From the NCBI GenBank assembly GCA_023428065.1, contig JAEYZI010000079.1, forward strand, positions 1 through 64,000: a stretch of DNA of 64,000 bases, written 5' to 3'. The notes beneath the pieces are model-generated. The model was not told where the DNA came from. It did not search any database and worked only from the letters and a program-made list of their open reading frames with translations. This document shows, in pieces, positions 1 through 9,242 of the stretch. This DNA comes from Actinomycetes bacterium (GTDB taxonomy: Bacteria > Actinomycetota > Actinomycetes > Actinomycetales > Microbacteriaceae). Position numbers and translations under genes: made by a program. The stretch's first letter is position 1. Each line of letters starts with the position of its first letter.

Positions 1-1241
1 CGCCGATCTACAAGACCACGTCGTACGTCTTCAACAACGCCGACCACGCGAAGAACCTCTTCGCGCTCGCCGAGTTCGGCAACATCTACACGCGCATCAT
101 GAACCCGACGCAGGCGGTCATCGAGGACCGCATCGCCGCGCTCGAGGGCGGCACGGCCGCGCTCGCGACGGCGTCGGGCTCGAGCTCGATCACCTACTCG
201 ATCCTCAACATCGCCGGAGCGGGCGACCACATCGTGTCGTCGAGCTCGATCTACGGCGGCACCTACAACCTCTTCAAGTACACCCTCGCGAAGCTCGGCA
301 TCGAGGTCACCTTCGTCGAGAACCAGGACGACCCCGAGGAGTGGCGCGCGGCCGTGCGCCCCAACACGAAGGCGTTCTTCGCCGAGACGATCGGCAACCC
401 GCGCATCAACGTGCTCGACATCCGCCTCGTCGCCGACATCGCGCACGAGAACGACGTGCCGCTCATCGTCGACAACACGATCGCGACGCCCTACCTCATC
501 CGTCCCTTCGAGCACGGTGCCGACATCGTCGTGCACTCGGCCACGAAGTTCCTCGGCGGCCACGGCACGGTCATCGCGGGCCTCATCGTCGACGGCGGCA
601 GCTTCCCCTGGTCGCAGCACGTCGACAAGTTCCCCGGCCTCACGGAGCCCGACCCCTCGTATCACGGGGCGAGCTACACGGGCGTGCTCGGCGACGGCAT
701 CGCCTACGTCATCAAGGCGCGCGTGACGCTCCTGCGCGACACGGGCGCCGCACTTTCCCCCGACAGCGCCTTCAGCCTCATCCAGGGCGTCGAGACGCTC
801 TCGCTGCGCATCGAGCGCCACGTGCAGAACGCGCAGGAGATCGCCGAGTGGCTCGAGGAGCACCCGGATGTCGCCTCGGTCAACTACGCCGGCCTCCCGT
901 CGAGCCCGTGGTACGCGGCCGCCAACCGCTACGCCCCGCGCGGCGTCGGCGCGGTGCTGTCGTTCGAGCTCAAGGGCGGCGTGGACGCGGGCCGCGCGCT
1001 CGTGGAGAACGTGAGCCTGTTCAGCCACCTCGCCAACATCGGCGACGTGCGCAGCCTCATCATCCACCCCGCGTCGACGACGCACTCGCAGCTGACCCCC
1101 GAGCAGCAGCTCACGACCGGCGTCACGCCCGGCCTCGTGCGCCTCTCGATCGGCCTCGAGCACGTCGACGACCTCAAGGCCGACCTTCAGGCCGGCTTCG
1201 ACGCCGCGCGCCGTGCCGCGGCGGCGAACGCCAAGGCCTGA
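1..1241 (+). CDS. metY: O-acetylhomoserine sulfhydrylase (5' truncated by window)
   Basis: PLP-dependent Cys/Met metabolism enzyme that joins sulfide (or a thiol) to O-acetylhomoserine to give homocysteine. The reading frame is already open at base 3 (PIYKTTSYVFN...), so the true start lies upstream of the window; the first in-frame ATG at 99 is internal. The PLP lysine lies in HSATKFLGGHGT (lysine codon 546-548), and the family end LVRLSIGLEHVDDL is present before the stop. It is followed by a strong hairpin and then metX, which makes its substrate, so the two form the direct sulfhydrylation route to methionine. Distinguishing MetY from cystathionine gamma-synthase relatives rests on the long, MetY-like insert around the lysine and on the neighbour. 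Confidence 0.9.
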   Translation, partial: PIYKTTSYVFNNADHAKNLFALAEFGNIYTRIMNPTQAVIEDRIAALEGGTAALATASGSSSITYSILNIAGAGDHIVSSSSIYGGTYNLFKYTLAKLGIEVTFVENQDDPEEWRAAVRPNTKAFFAETIGNPRINVLDIRLVADIAHENDVPLIVDNTIATPYLIRPFEHGADIVVHSATKFLGGHGTVIAGLIVDGGSFPWSQHVDKFPGLTEPDPSYHGASYTGVLGDGIAYVIKARVTLLRDTGAALSPDSAFSLIQGVETLSLRIERHVQNAQEIAEWLEEHPDVASVNYAGLPSSPWYAAANRYAPRGVGAVLSFELKGGVDAGRALVENVSLFSHLANIGDVRSLIIHPASTTHSQLTPEQQLTTGVTPGLVRLSIGLEHVDDLKADLQAGFDAARRAAAANAKA

Positions 1242-1252
1242 CCGGCCCCCCG

Positions 1253-1289
1253 ATATGCGCCCCCGCCGGACTCCGGCGGGGGCGCATAT
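1253..1289 (+). terminator. 37-bp near-perfect palindrome after metY
   Basis: Two 18-base arms (1253-1270 and 1272-1289) are exact reverse complements around a single base; in RNA this is a very stable GC-rich hairpin. There is no U-run, as is common for high-GC actinobacterial terminators. It lies 12 bases after the metY stop and 37 before metX, so it should separate or attenuate the two genes. Confidence 0.75.
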
Positions 1290-1325
1290 GCGTAACACGC
1301 AGCCGTCACCGGGGAGAATGGCGGG

Positions 1326-2531
1326 ATGGACTGGCAGACACCCGAGGACGCCGTGCCCTCGGCGTTCGTCACCGAGTCCAACCGCCGCGCGATCTCCGCG
1401 AAGCCCCCGGCATCCGGGGCGTGGCGCATCGGCGACGACCCCGGATCGCGACTCTTCCAGCCGATCGGACCGATGCGGTTCGAGCGCGGCGGCAGCCTCC
1501 CCCACGTGACGATCGCCTACGAGATGTGGGGCGCGCTCAACGCGGCAGGTGACAACGCGGTGCTCGTGCTGCACGCGCTCACGGGCGACAGCCACGTCAC
1601 GGGTCACGCGTCGTCGGGGCATCCGACCGCGGGATGGTGGTCGGGGCTCGTCGGTCCCGGCAAGGTGCTCGACACCGAGCGCTGGTTCGTCGTCGCACCC
1701 AACATGCTCGGAGGCTGCCAGGGCTCGACGGGCCCCGCGTCGGTCGCGCCGGACGGCGCGGAGTGGGGTCCCCGCTTCCCGTACCTCACCATCCGCGACC
1801 AGGTGGAGGCCCAGCTCGCCCTCACCGATGCGCTCGGCATCCACACGTGGGCGGCCGTCATCGGCGGCTCGATGGGTGGCATGCAGTCGCTCGAGTGGGC
1901 CGTGAGCCACCCCGACCGACTCGAGCGCTTCGCCGTGCTCGCGGCCCCGCCGAGCTCCTCCGCCGACCAGATCGCGCTCAACTCGGTACAGAGCGAGGCG
2001 ATCCGCATGGATCCGGGCTTCGCGGGCGGCGAGTACTACAACGCCGACGACGGCGAGGGGCCGCACCGCGGGCTCGCCCTCGCGCGCCGCATGGCGCTGC
2101 TCAACTACCGCTCCCCGAGCGAGCTCGACGACCGCTTCGCGCGCAGTTGGCAGAGCGGCCTCAACCCCATGGGCGGAGGCGGACGCTTCGCCGTCGAGAG
2201 CTACCTTGACTTCCACGGCAACAAGTTCACGCGACGCTTCGACGCCAACAGCTACCTCGTGCTCGTCGATGCGATGAACTCCCACGACGTGGGGCGGGAT
2301 CGCGACGGGATCGCCGCGGCGCTGCGCCGCGCGACGGGCCTCGGCCTCGTGCTCGGGATCGACAGCGATCGGCTCTTCCCGGTGCCCGGTCAGCGGACGA
2401 TCGCGCAGCACCTGCCCAACAGTCTGAGCGGCACCGAACCCGTCGTCATCTCCTCGCCCTTCGGCCACGACGCGTTCCTCATCGAGGACGCGCTCGTCGG
2501 CCCGGAACTCGCGCGACTCCTCGACGCCTGA
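1326..2531 (+). CDS. metX: Homoserine O-acetyltransferase MetX
   Basis: Acetylates homoserine with acetyl-CoA, the first committed step of methionine synthesis; cytoplasmic alpha/beta hydrolase fold, 401 aa, normal family length. The nucleophile elbow GGSMGGMQ gives Ser182; Asp348 in DSDRLFP and His381 in FGHDAF complete the expected triad. The oxyanion and substrate loop NMLGGCQGSTGP is intact. It sits just downstream of the metY-type gene that uses its product. Succinyl- versus acetyl-CoA preference cannot be read reliably from sequence, but actinobacterial members are normally acetyltransferases. Confidence 0.95.
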   Translation: MDWQTPEDAVPSAFVTESNRRAISAKPPASGAWRIGDDPGSRLFQPIGPMRFERGGSLPHVTIAYEMWGALNAAGDNAVLVLHALTGDSHVTGHASSGHPTAGWWSGLVGPGKVLDTERWFVVAPNMLGGCQGSTGPASVAPDGAEWGPRFPYLTIRDQVEAQLALTDALGIHTWAAVIGGSMGGMQSLEWAVSHPDRLERFAVLAAPPSSSADQIALNSVQSEAIRMDPGFAGGEYYNADDGEGPHRGLALARRMALLNYRSPSELDDRFARSWQSGLNPMGGGGRFAVESYLDFHGNKFTRRFDANSYLVLVDAMNSHDVGRDRDGIAAALRRATGLGLVLGIDSDRLFPVPGQRTIAQHLPNSLSGTEPVVISSPFGHDAFLIEDALVGPELARLLDA

Positions 2532-2624
2532 CGCGGAAGACACGCAGGGGTTGGCTACCCCCATTCGGGTGCCCCCATCTGCCACGATGGGAACGAGGAG
2601 GCCCCGGTCAGCCCGTCCGGTGGT

Positions 2625-3809
2625 ATGTGCCCCATGGATCTGATCGCCAAAGAACGCGACCGCGTACTTCAGCGCGCCGCGCGCGTCTTCGGCCTGGGCT
2701 TCACGCTCCCCTCGGCCCTGTGCTTCGTGCTGCCCGGCGCGGCCCCGAACGCGGTCGCGGTCGTCCTCGGCGTGTTCCTGTACCTCGTGCTCGCGGGGGC
2801 GCAGACCATGCTCGGCGTGAGCCGGAACCCCGCCTGGGTGCTGCTGACCCTCGCGGCCGGCATCGGCATCCTGTGCCTCACGACGAGCCTCGGGCGGCAC
2901 ACGCTCGGCGAGGGCGCGATGACGGCGATGCAGCTGCTCGTCGCCGGCTCGCTCGCCTCGGTCGCCGTGGTGCTCACGGGCACCGTCTGGCGCGTCGTCG
3001 GGCTCGCGATCGCGTTCGTCGTCGTCGGCGGCGCGACGCTCTGGCTCGTGACACCCGAGTCGCAGGCGCCCGTGCGCACGGCCGGCCTCGTGCTCCTCGG
3101 CTGGCTGCTCGCCGCCGGCATCGGGCTGTGGGTGTCGGCGGGAGTGCCCCAGGTGAGCAAGCGCATCGCGAGCATCGGCCGCGCACACCGCGCCGAGCGG
3201 CAGGCGAGCGAGCTCGAGGCTCAGCGTCGCCAATCCGCCCGGCTGCTCCACGACACGGTGCTCGCGACGCTCACGCTGCTCGCGCACTCGGGCGTCGGCG
3301 TGACCCCGCAGGCCCTCCGCGAGCAGGCCGCCGAGGATGCGCGACTCCTGCGGCAGCTGCGGCTCGGGTCGACGCCGACCCCGCAGTCGTCGGGGAGTTA
3401 CCAGCTCGAGGCGGGCGGCGAGCCGGAGCCCGTGCTCGGGCGCACGCTCGAATCCGTCAAGCAGCGCTTCGGCCGCATGGGCCTCACCGTCACCTGGCAC
3501 GGCACGGGCCAGGTGCTCCTGCCGAGCGAGGTGCTCGACGCCTTCCTGCTCGCCCTCGCCGAGTGCCTCGAGAACGTGCGCCGCCACTCCGGGGTCACGG
3601 AGGCGCACGTGACGATCACCGACGACGACACGACCGTGCGCGCCATGGTGACGGATGCGGGCGTCGGCTTCGACATCGCCGACATCGACGAGGCGAAGCT
3701 CGGCTTCGCCGAGTCGGTCGTGGCGCGGCTCCGCGACGTCGGCGGCAACGCCCGCCTGTTCTCGTCCCCCGGTGCGGGGACGACCGTCGTCCTGGAGGTG
3801 CCCCGGTGA
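2625..3809 (+). CDS. Membrane sensor histidine kinase, HisKA_3/NarX type
   Basis: 394 aa. The N-terminal half has about five hydrophobic segments (residues ~20-175). A dimerisation helix RQSARLLHDTVLATL with the phospho-accepting His at about 209 follows, then a HATPase domain with an N-box-like ECLENVRRHSG and a G-box DAGVGFD. Short membrane sensor kinases of this kind pair with LuxR/NarL response regulators, and one is encoded two genes downstream. The stop overlaps the next start (GTGA). An alternative ATG nine bases downstream at 2634 is at a better distance from a GGTGG sequence; the start is therefore uncertain. The signal sensed is unknown. Confidence 0.85.
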   Translation: MCPMDLIAKERDRVLQRAARVFGLGFTLPSALCFVLPGAAPNAVAVVLGVFLYLVLAGAQTMLGVSRNPAWVLLTLAAGIGILCLTTSLGRHTLGEGAMTAMQLLVAGSLASVAVVLTGTVWRVVGLAIAFVVVGGATLWLVTPESQAPVRTAGLVLLGWLLAAGIGLWVSAGVPQVSKRIASIGRAHRAERQASELEAQRRQSARLLHDTVLATLTLLAHSGVGVTPQALREQAAEDARLLRQLRLGSTPTPQSSGSYQLEAGGEPEPVLGRTLESVKQRFGRMGLTVTWHGTGQVLLPSEVLDAFLLALAECLENVRRHSGVTEAHVTITDDDTTVRAMVTDAGVGFDIADIDEAKLGFAESVVARLRDVGGNARLFSSPGAGTTVVLEVPR

Positions 3810-5062
3810 CCGGCATCCCCGAGGAGAACACCCTCGGCATCGTCGTGGGCAACGCGGCGCGCGCGGTGTCGAAGACGGCACGGCGCCTCGGCCGGGCCGG
3901 CGCGCGCCCGAGCCTCGGCTCCTCGTTCCTCGGCCTCGGCGCCGACATCCTCGTCGCGCTGCGCGCCGTGTACGGCCTCAGCTGGTTCGTCGCGCTCTGG
4001 GACCACTACCCCGTGCCGGGCGCCGCGGCCGCCGCCTGGATCCTCCTCGTCGTCGTGATCGCGGGCACCGTCGTCGCCTCGCGTGTCGGCGGCGACCGGA
4101 TGCCGACGTGGGGCTTCGCGCTCGTGCTCGCGGGCCTCGCGGGCGCGGTCGTGCTCGACCTCGTCGCCGTGTGGGAGCTGCACGACCTCGGACGCACGCT
4201 CACCGCGGCGACCGCGGCGGGCGCCGCCCTCCTGCTCGTCGTCACCCAGCGCGGGGCGACGGAGCTGCTCGTGGCCGCGGGCACCCTCGGCCTCGTGCTC
4301 GCGGTCGCCCTCTTCGCCAACACCCTGCCCGGCACCCCGTTCGACGCCGATCACGCGGCACCCCAGATCGCGGTCATCGCCTTCGCGGTGCTACCCGCGG
4401 TCATCGGCGTCACGGTCGTGCACGGCTATCGCCGCATGGTGCAGCTCGAGCTCGACCGCGTCCTCGTCCAGAGCAACGTCTCGGCGCCGCGCTACGCGGT
4501 CGGCATGCTCGCATCCGAGGAGCTCGCGCGCCTCGATCTCGCCGCCGAACGCCTCCTCGACTCGATCGCCACCAAGAAGACCGCGCTCCCGCTCGCGCCC
4601 AAGACGGCGTCGATCGCCGCCTCCCTCGCGACGGAACTGCGCCTGCACCTCATCGAGGGGCGGCGCGAGACGTGGCTCTACCACGCGGTGAGCGAGTCGG
4701 AGATGCTCGGCAGGTCGGTGACGCTCGTCGACAAGTCGGCGCTCGCGGGGCTGCTCGACCCGAGCCAGCGCGACGGGCTGCTCTCGGCGGCGTGGATGCT
4801 CGTGAGCGACACCCGCAAGAAGGCCGCCCCGAACAGGAGCATCACGATCCAGCTCGGGCCGCTCGCCCCGGCGGGCGACCCTCGCCCCGACCACCGCATC
4901 ATCGTGCCGATCACGATCACGAGCGTCGGGATCCGACGGAATCGTGTCGATCCCTCGATCTGGGCCGCCCTCGGCCGGGTCGGGCGCTACTCTGACTCCA
5001 CCGAGGGCGGAAGCCTCCGCGTCGACATCGAGGCGGCGGTCGACAATCCCGCAGACGTCTGA
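3806..5062 (+). CDS. Membrane protein co-translated with the two-component system
   Basis: About 418 aa, starting at the GTG that overlaps the kinase stop by four bases, so translation is probably coupled. Roughly six hydrophobic segments fill residues ~40-210. The soluble C-terminal ~200 residues (from RRMVQLELDRVLVQSN) have helical, kinase-like character, with ELARLDLAAERLLDSIATKK and a later region TASIAASLATELRLHLIEG, but no phosphoacceptor His motif and no G-boxes that I can find. It may be a degenerate kinase partner or an accessory sensor for the flanking kinase and regulator. Family not recognised; role inferred only from the operon. Confidence 0.7.
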   Translation: MTGIPEENTLGIVVGNAARAVSKTARRLGRAGARPSLGSSFLGLGADILVALRAVYGLSWFVALWDHYPVPGAAAAAWILLVVVIAGTVVASRVGGDRMPTWGFALVLAGLAGAVVLDLVAVWELHDLGRTLTAATAAGAALLLVVTQRGATELLVAAGTLGLVLAVALFANTLPGTPFDADHAAPQIAVIAFAVLPAVIGVTVVHGYRRMVQLELDRVLVQSNVSAPRYAVGMLASEELARLDLAAERLLDSIATKKTALPLAPKTASIAASLATELRLHLIEGRRETWLYHAVSESEMLGRSVTLVDKSALAGLLDPSQRDGLLSAAWMLVSDTRKKAAPNRSITIQLGPLAPAGDPRPDHRIIVPITITSVGIRRNRVDPSIWAALGRVGRYSDSTEGGSLRVDIEAAVDNPADV

Positions 5063-5092
5063 CCTCACGACAACCCCCCGAAGGAGAACCGA

Positions 5093-5755
5093 ATGGCCGC
5101 CCCGATCCGACTCGCCGTGGTCGACGACCACCGCATGATCCTGAGCGGGCTCGCCAACTGGATCCGCAACGCGACGCAGGAGATCGACGTCGTGGCAGAG
5201 CTCGCCACCTGGCCGGAGCTGCTCACGCACCCCGCCTTCCCCGTCGACGTCGTGCTGCTCGATCTCGACCTCAAGGACAACATCCCCGTCGCCGTCAAGA
5301 TCTCGGCGCTCAAGTCCACGGGCGTCCGCGTCGTGCTCATGAGCACCTACTCGGAGCCCAACGTCGTGCGCGAGGCCCTCGCGGCCGGCGCGCTCGGCTA
5401 CCTCGTGAAAACCGAGGACGCCGCGATGATCGTGGAGGCCATCCGCGCCGCGTCGCAGGGCGAGAGCTTCATCTCGGCCGAGCTCGACCTCGCGATCAAC
5501 GCATCCGACATCGGCGGCGCCCCCAAGCTCTCGGCGCAGGAGCGCCGTGTCATGGCCCTCTACGGCGGGGGCGAGCCCGTCAAGTCGGTCGCCTTCCAGC
5601 TCGGCATCTCCGAGGAGACCGCGAAGAGCTACCTCAAGCGCATCCGCGAGAAGTATCGAGTCGCGGGCATCGACGTGGGCACGAAGGTCGCCCTGCGGCG
5701 GCGCGCGATCCAGGACGGCATCCTCATCCAGGATGCCCCCAACGGCACCTTCTGA
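5093..5755 (+). CDS. LuxR/NarL-family response regulator
   Basis: 220 aa. The receiver domain shows the acidic pair Asp11-Asp12 (VVDDHR), phospho-acceptor Asp57 in VVLLDLDL and Lys106 in GYLVKTED. The C-terminal LuxR-type helix-turn-helix is LSAQERRVMALYGGGEPVKSVAFQLGISEETAKSYLKRI, with the typical spacing. A good ribosome-binding site (GAAGGAG) precedes the ATG. It is the last gene of a three-gene unit with the histidine kinase and its membrane partner, and ends 16 bases from the convergent MFS gene. Target genes are not evident in the window. Confidence 0.92.
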   Translation: MAAPIRLAVVDDHRMILSGLANWIRNATQEIDVVAELATWPELLTHPAFPVDVVLLDLDLKDNIPVAVKISALKSTGVRVVLMSTYSEPNVVREALAAGALGYLVKTEDAAMIVEAIRAASQGESFISAELDLAINASDIGGAPKLSAQERRVMALYGGGEPVKSVAFQLGISEETAKSYLKRIREKYRVAGIDVGTKVALRRRAIQDGILIQDAPNGTF

Positions 5756-5771
5756 CGTCCACTGAGGCGGG

Positions 5772-7016
5772 CTACGCGGCAGGGATCGCGTCCGCGCGCC
5801 GCGCGGCCCGCGTCGTGACGGCCGCTCCCGCAGCGGCGAGCAGCACGCCGGGCGCGCACATCGCGAGGCCGACCCAGGTGGGCGCGAGGTAGCCCCAGCC
5901 CGCCGCGATGACGGCGCCGCCGAGGAACGCGCCGAGGGCGTTGCCGATGTTGAGCGCCGAGTGGTTGACGGCGGCGGCGAGCGTCTGGCTGTCGCCGGCG
6001 ACATCCATGAGGCGCGTCTGGATCGCGGGCGAGAGCGCCGCGGCCGCGCCCCCGACCCCGAAGAGGAACCCGAAGAGCCCCACGGGCGACGACGCCGTGA
6101 GTCCGAGGCCCGTGAGGGTCACGGCGAAGACCGCGAAGCAGGCGAAGAGCGCGCGCAGCACGCCCCGGTCCGCCGCCCAGCCGCCGAGGAGGTTGCCGAC
6201 CGTCATCCCGAGCCCGAGGGTCACGAGCGCGAGCGGCACCCAGCCCTCGTCGAGGCGCGTGATCTCCGTCGTGAGGGGCGCGACGTAGCTGTACACGGCG
6301 AAGAAGCCCGTGAAGCCCACCGACCCGGTGAGGAGCGCCAGCCAGACGGCCGGCCGACGGAACGCCCCGAGCTCGCGGCGCGGCGTCGCACCCGGGTCAC
6401 CCGGCTGCCACGGCACCGTCAGCGCGATCGCGGCGACCGCGAGCGCGAAGATGCCGGCCACCGCGAGGTAGGCGATGCGCCATCCCGTCTGCTGCCCGAG
6501 GAAGGTGATGAGCGGCACCCCCACGACGTTCGCGACCGTGAGCCCCGAGAGCACGAGCGCGACGCCCCGCCCGCGATTGCCGGGGCCCATGAGCGACGCG
6601 GCGACGAGGGCGGCGATCCCGAAATACGCACCGTGCGGGAGCGCGGCGAGGAACCGGAACAGCACGACGAGCTCGAACGTCGGCGCGAGGGCGGACGCGG
6701 CGGTCCCGACCGTGAACGCGATCGCGAGTCCCAGGAGGATGCGGCGGCGCGGCAGCCGGGCCGCGAACACCGCGATCGTCGGCGCCCCGACGACGACGCC
6801 GAGCGCATATGCCCCGATCATGACGCCCGCCTGGGCGATCGCGTCGTCGGGCGCGGCGTGCCAGGTCGTGGGCAGGAGGTCGCGCGCGATCTGCGGCAGG
6901 AGACCCATCGCGACGAACTCGGTGGCGCCGATGCCGAACCCGCCGAGCGCGAGCGCGAGCAGCGCGAGACGCGTGCGGGCGGGCGAGACGGGCGCGAGGG
7001 GGGCTGCGGGGCTCAC
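5772..7016 (-). CDS. MFS transporter, DHA1 (drug or sugar efflux) family
   Basis: 414 aa with about 12 hydrophobic segments. The segment GIGATEFVAMGLLPQIARDL is typical of the AraJ/CmlR-like DHA1 branch of proton-linked exporters. The start is a GTG overlapping the stop of the upstream membrane protein gene (GTGA), so the two are translated together. A family member of this branch may export sugars or chloramphenicol-like drugs; the substrate cannot be told from sequence. Confidence 0.85.
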   Translation of the reverse strand: MSPAAPLAPVSPARTRLALLALALGGFGIGATEFVAMGLLPQIARDLLPTTWHAAPDDAIAQAGVMIGAYALGVVVGAPTIAVFAARLPRRRILLGLAIAFTVGTAASALAPTFELVVLFRFLAALPHGAYFGIAALVAASLMGPGNRGRGVALVLSGLTVANVVGVPLITFLGQQTGWRIAYLAVAGIFALAVAAIALTVPWQPGDPGATPRRELGAFRRPAVWLALLTGSVGFTGFFAVYSYVAPLTTEITRLDEGWVPLALVTLGLGMTVGNLLGGWAADRGVLRALFACFAVFAVTLTGLGLTASSPVGLFGFLFGVGGAAAALSPAIQTRLMDVAGDSQTLAAAVNHSALNIGNALGAFLGGAVIAAGWGYLAPTWVGLAMCAPGVLLAAAGAAVTTRAARRADAIPAA

Positions 7017-8272
7017 GTGAGTCGGGACTCCGATCGGATCTCGGCAAGGAGGGCGGCGAGCGCCCAGGCGAACAGGGCGAGGTAGAGCACGTTGCGCACC
7101 GAGAGCGCGGCGAGGATGACGGTGTCGAGCCCGAGCAGCCTCCCGTACCAGTACGGGTAGACGACCTGCGTGAGCCCCGCGATGACGATCCCGAGCGCGG
7201 CGGGCACACGGAACGAGGGTCCGCCGTCGAGGCGCGCCGTGACGAGCCCGAAAAGGACGGGGGCGGCGAGCCAGATCGCGAACTGCGGTGAGCCGACCTT
7301 GTTGAAGGTGATGAGCGCGATCGTGAACGCGAGCAGCAGGAGCGGCAGCATGCGGGCGGCGGCGACCCCGCGGCGCACCCCGACGACGCCGAGCACGACG
7401 ATCGCGAGCACGGCGACGACGAGCAAGGGCGTCGACAGCGAGGCAGCGAGCTCCGTGCCGGGACCGCGGAGCTGGTAGGTCAGGATGTCGTGGTCATAGT
7501 AGATCGACGTGCCCGCGTGCGCCCACGCGGTCCACATGGCGGCCAGGGCGAGGGGCGACTCGATCTGCAACCCCCGGTCCGTCTGCTGCGTGACGAAGCT
7601 CAGGAGGCTCGCGCCGCCCCCGAGGAGCACACCGGCGATGAAAACGACCCCGGTCGTGATGGCGGCGCTCGCGACGACGACCATGCGGGAGCGCAGGGCG
7701 ATGACGACGGCGGCGACGAGCGCGGCCGGCCATACCTTGATCCACGCGGCGACGGTGAGGAGGGCGGCGCCGAGGGCGGGTCGGCCGACGATCACGAGCA
7801 CCCCCACGACGGCGACGGACGTCGCGAAGGTGTCGATGCGTCCGAGGGCGATCGGGCCGACCGCCACGAGGAACGCGATCCACCACCACGCGGCCGACGC
7901 GGTCGCGCGGTACGGACGTCCCCGATGCAGCAGCACGGCGAACGCCACGGCGTCGACGGCGAGCGCGAGTGCGAGCCACGTGCTCGCGTAGAAGGACCAG
8001 CCGAACGCCGCCGAGAGCACCATGGGGACGAGCGCGAGCAGCGGGTACACCCATGCCGTGTCGACGCCGACCCAGAGCCCGTCCTCGATGCCGCGGCGCA
8101 TCCAGAACTCGTAGACGATCGTCACGTCGCCCATGGGGAGACTCGGATGCGTGAGGCACACGAGCCCGAGCCCCAGGTGCACGAGCACGAACGCGCTCCA
8201 GAGGGTCACGGGATGCGTGAGAACGGCCCGCGCCCGGGCCCGGACGCCGGAGCCGAGCGCCGCATCCGTCAT
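7013..8272 (-). CDS. Polytopic membrane protein, likely GT87-type glycosyltransferase
   Basis: 419 aa with around ten or more hydrophobic segments. An early periplasmic-loop region with acidic residues (MGDVTIVYEFW), a charged loop after the third helix, and the motif AAWIKVWPAALV resemble the GT87/DUF2029 polyprenol-phosphate-mannose-dependent mannosyltransferases of actinobacterial envelopes. I chose the ATG at 8272 (MTDAALG) rather than longer upstream frames because coding character begins there. It is coupled to the MFS gene by a four-base overlap. The enzymatic assignment is family resemblance only. Confidence 0.6.
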   Translation of the reverse strand: MTDAALGSGVRARARAVLTHPVTLWSAFVLVHLGLGLVCLTHPSLPMGDVTIVYEFWMRRGIEDGLWVGVDTAWVYPLLALVPMVLSAAFGWSFYASTWLALALAVDAVAFAVLLHRGRPYRATASAAWWWIAFLVAVGPIALGRIDTFATSVAVVGVLVIVGRPALGAALLTVAAWIKVWPAALVAAVVIALRSRMVVVASAAITTGVVFIAGVLLGGGASLLSFVTQQTDRGLQIESPLALAAMWTAWAHAGTSIYYDHDILTYQLRGPGTELAASLSTPLLVVAVLAIVVLGVVGVRRGVAAARMLPLLLLAFTIALITFNKVGSPQFAIWLAAPVLFGLVTARLDGGPSFRVPAALGIVIAGLTQVVYPYWYGRLLGLDTVILAALSVRNVLYLALFAWALAALLAEIRSESRLT

Positions 8273-8311
8273 GAAGTCAGCGTATCCGCGGCGCGTGACA
8301 CATCGTGACGA

Positions 8312-8339
8312 CGTGTCCGGCGCGCACCTCGCGGACACG
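8312..8339. repeat. Inverted repeat in a divergent promoter region
   Basis: CGTGTCCG (8312-8319) and CGGACACG (8332-8339) are exact inverted copies with a 12-base spacer. They lie between the GT87-like gene (minus) and the amino-acid ABC binding protein (plus). Position and form fit a regulator-binding site, but no regulator gene is adjacent. Confidence 0.35.
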
Positions 8340-8385
8340 AGATGATGGAGTCACCCCCCTTCACGACCACAGCCCTGGAGGTTCC

Positions 8386-9222
8386 GTGTCCCGAATCCGC
8401 CCGTTCATCGCCGCCGCCGGCGCCGCAGCGCTCGCCCTGAGCCTCGCCGCGTGCGCGAGCTCGCCCTCCGCGTCGCCCTCGGGCGAGGACGAGGGCTACG
8501 TCACGCCCGGCAAGCTCACGATCGCCACCGGCGAGACCGCGTACTACCCGTACGTCATCGACGACGCCCCCGAGTCGGGCGAAGGCTTCGAGGCCGCCGT
8601 CGCCTACGCCGTGGCCGAGAAGCTCGGCTTCGACGCCGAGGACGTCGTGTGGGTGCGCACGAGCTTCGAGTCGGCGATCGCACCGGGTCCGAAGAACTTC
8701 GACTTCAACATCCAGCAGTACACGATCACCGACGAGCGCAAGCAGGCGGTCGACTTCTCGTCGCCGTACTACCAGGCGAGCCAGGCGGTCGTCGCGATCG
8801 AGGGCGGCGCCGCCGACGGGGTCGACTCCATCGCGGGCCTCAAGGACCTCGTGATCGGCGCCATGGCCGGCTCGACGAGCGCCACGACGATCGACGAGGC
8901 CATCGCGCCGAACGTCGCACCGCAGCTCTACAACTCGAACGACGACGCGGTCGCCGCCCTCAAGGCCGGTCAGATCGACGCGCTCGTGCTCGACCTGCCG
9001 ACCGCCTACTACGCGACGGGCGTCTACATCGAGGGCTCGTTCATCGTGGGCGAGCTCCCCGGCGCCGGCATCCCCGACGAGTGGGGCCTCCTCCTCCCCA
9101 AGGACTCGCCGCTCACCGCGAAGGTCACGAAGGCCCTCGATGAGCTGCGCGAGGACGGCACCCTCGCGAAGATCACGGATGAGTGGCTCGGCTCGGGTCA
9201 GGGCGTGACCCTCCTCAAGTGA
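8386..9222 (+). CDS. Polar amino-acid ABC transporter, substrate-binding lipoprotein
   Basis: 278 aa, family SBP_bac_3. The GTG start follows an excellent CTGGAGG site; the signal peptide ends in a lipobox (LSLAAC), so the mature protein is a membrane-anchored lipoprotein. LTIATGETAYYPYV..., the segment QQYTITDERKQAVDFSSPYY and the C-terminal DELREDGTLAKITDEWLG are characteristic of polar amino-acid binding proteins. It heads an importer operon with a permease 20 bases downstream and an ATPase after that. Exact amino acid not predictable. Confidence 0.9.
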   Translation: MSRIRPFIAAAGAAALALSLAACASSPSASPSGEDEGYVTPGKLTIATGETAYYPYVIDDAPESGEGFEAAVAYAVAEKLGFDAEDVVWVRTSFESAIAPGPKNFDFNIQQYTITDERKQAVDFSSPYYQASQAVVAIEGGAADGVDSIAGLKDLVIGAMAGSTSATTIDEAIAPNVAPQLYNSNDDAVAALKAGQIDALVLDLPTAYYATGVYIEGSFIVGELPGAGIPDEWGLLLPKDSPLTAKVTKALDELREDGTLAKITDEWLGSGQGVTLLK

Positions 9223-9242
9223 CAACGCGCTAGCGTCACCAC

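Noticed and set aside
1..2624. SAM- or cobalamin-type riboswitch upstream of met genes
   Set aside because: Only the terminator-like hairpin is present between metY and metX; no conserved riboswitch core was seen, and the metY leader is outside the window.
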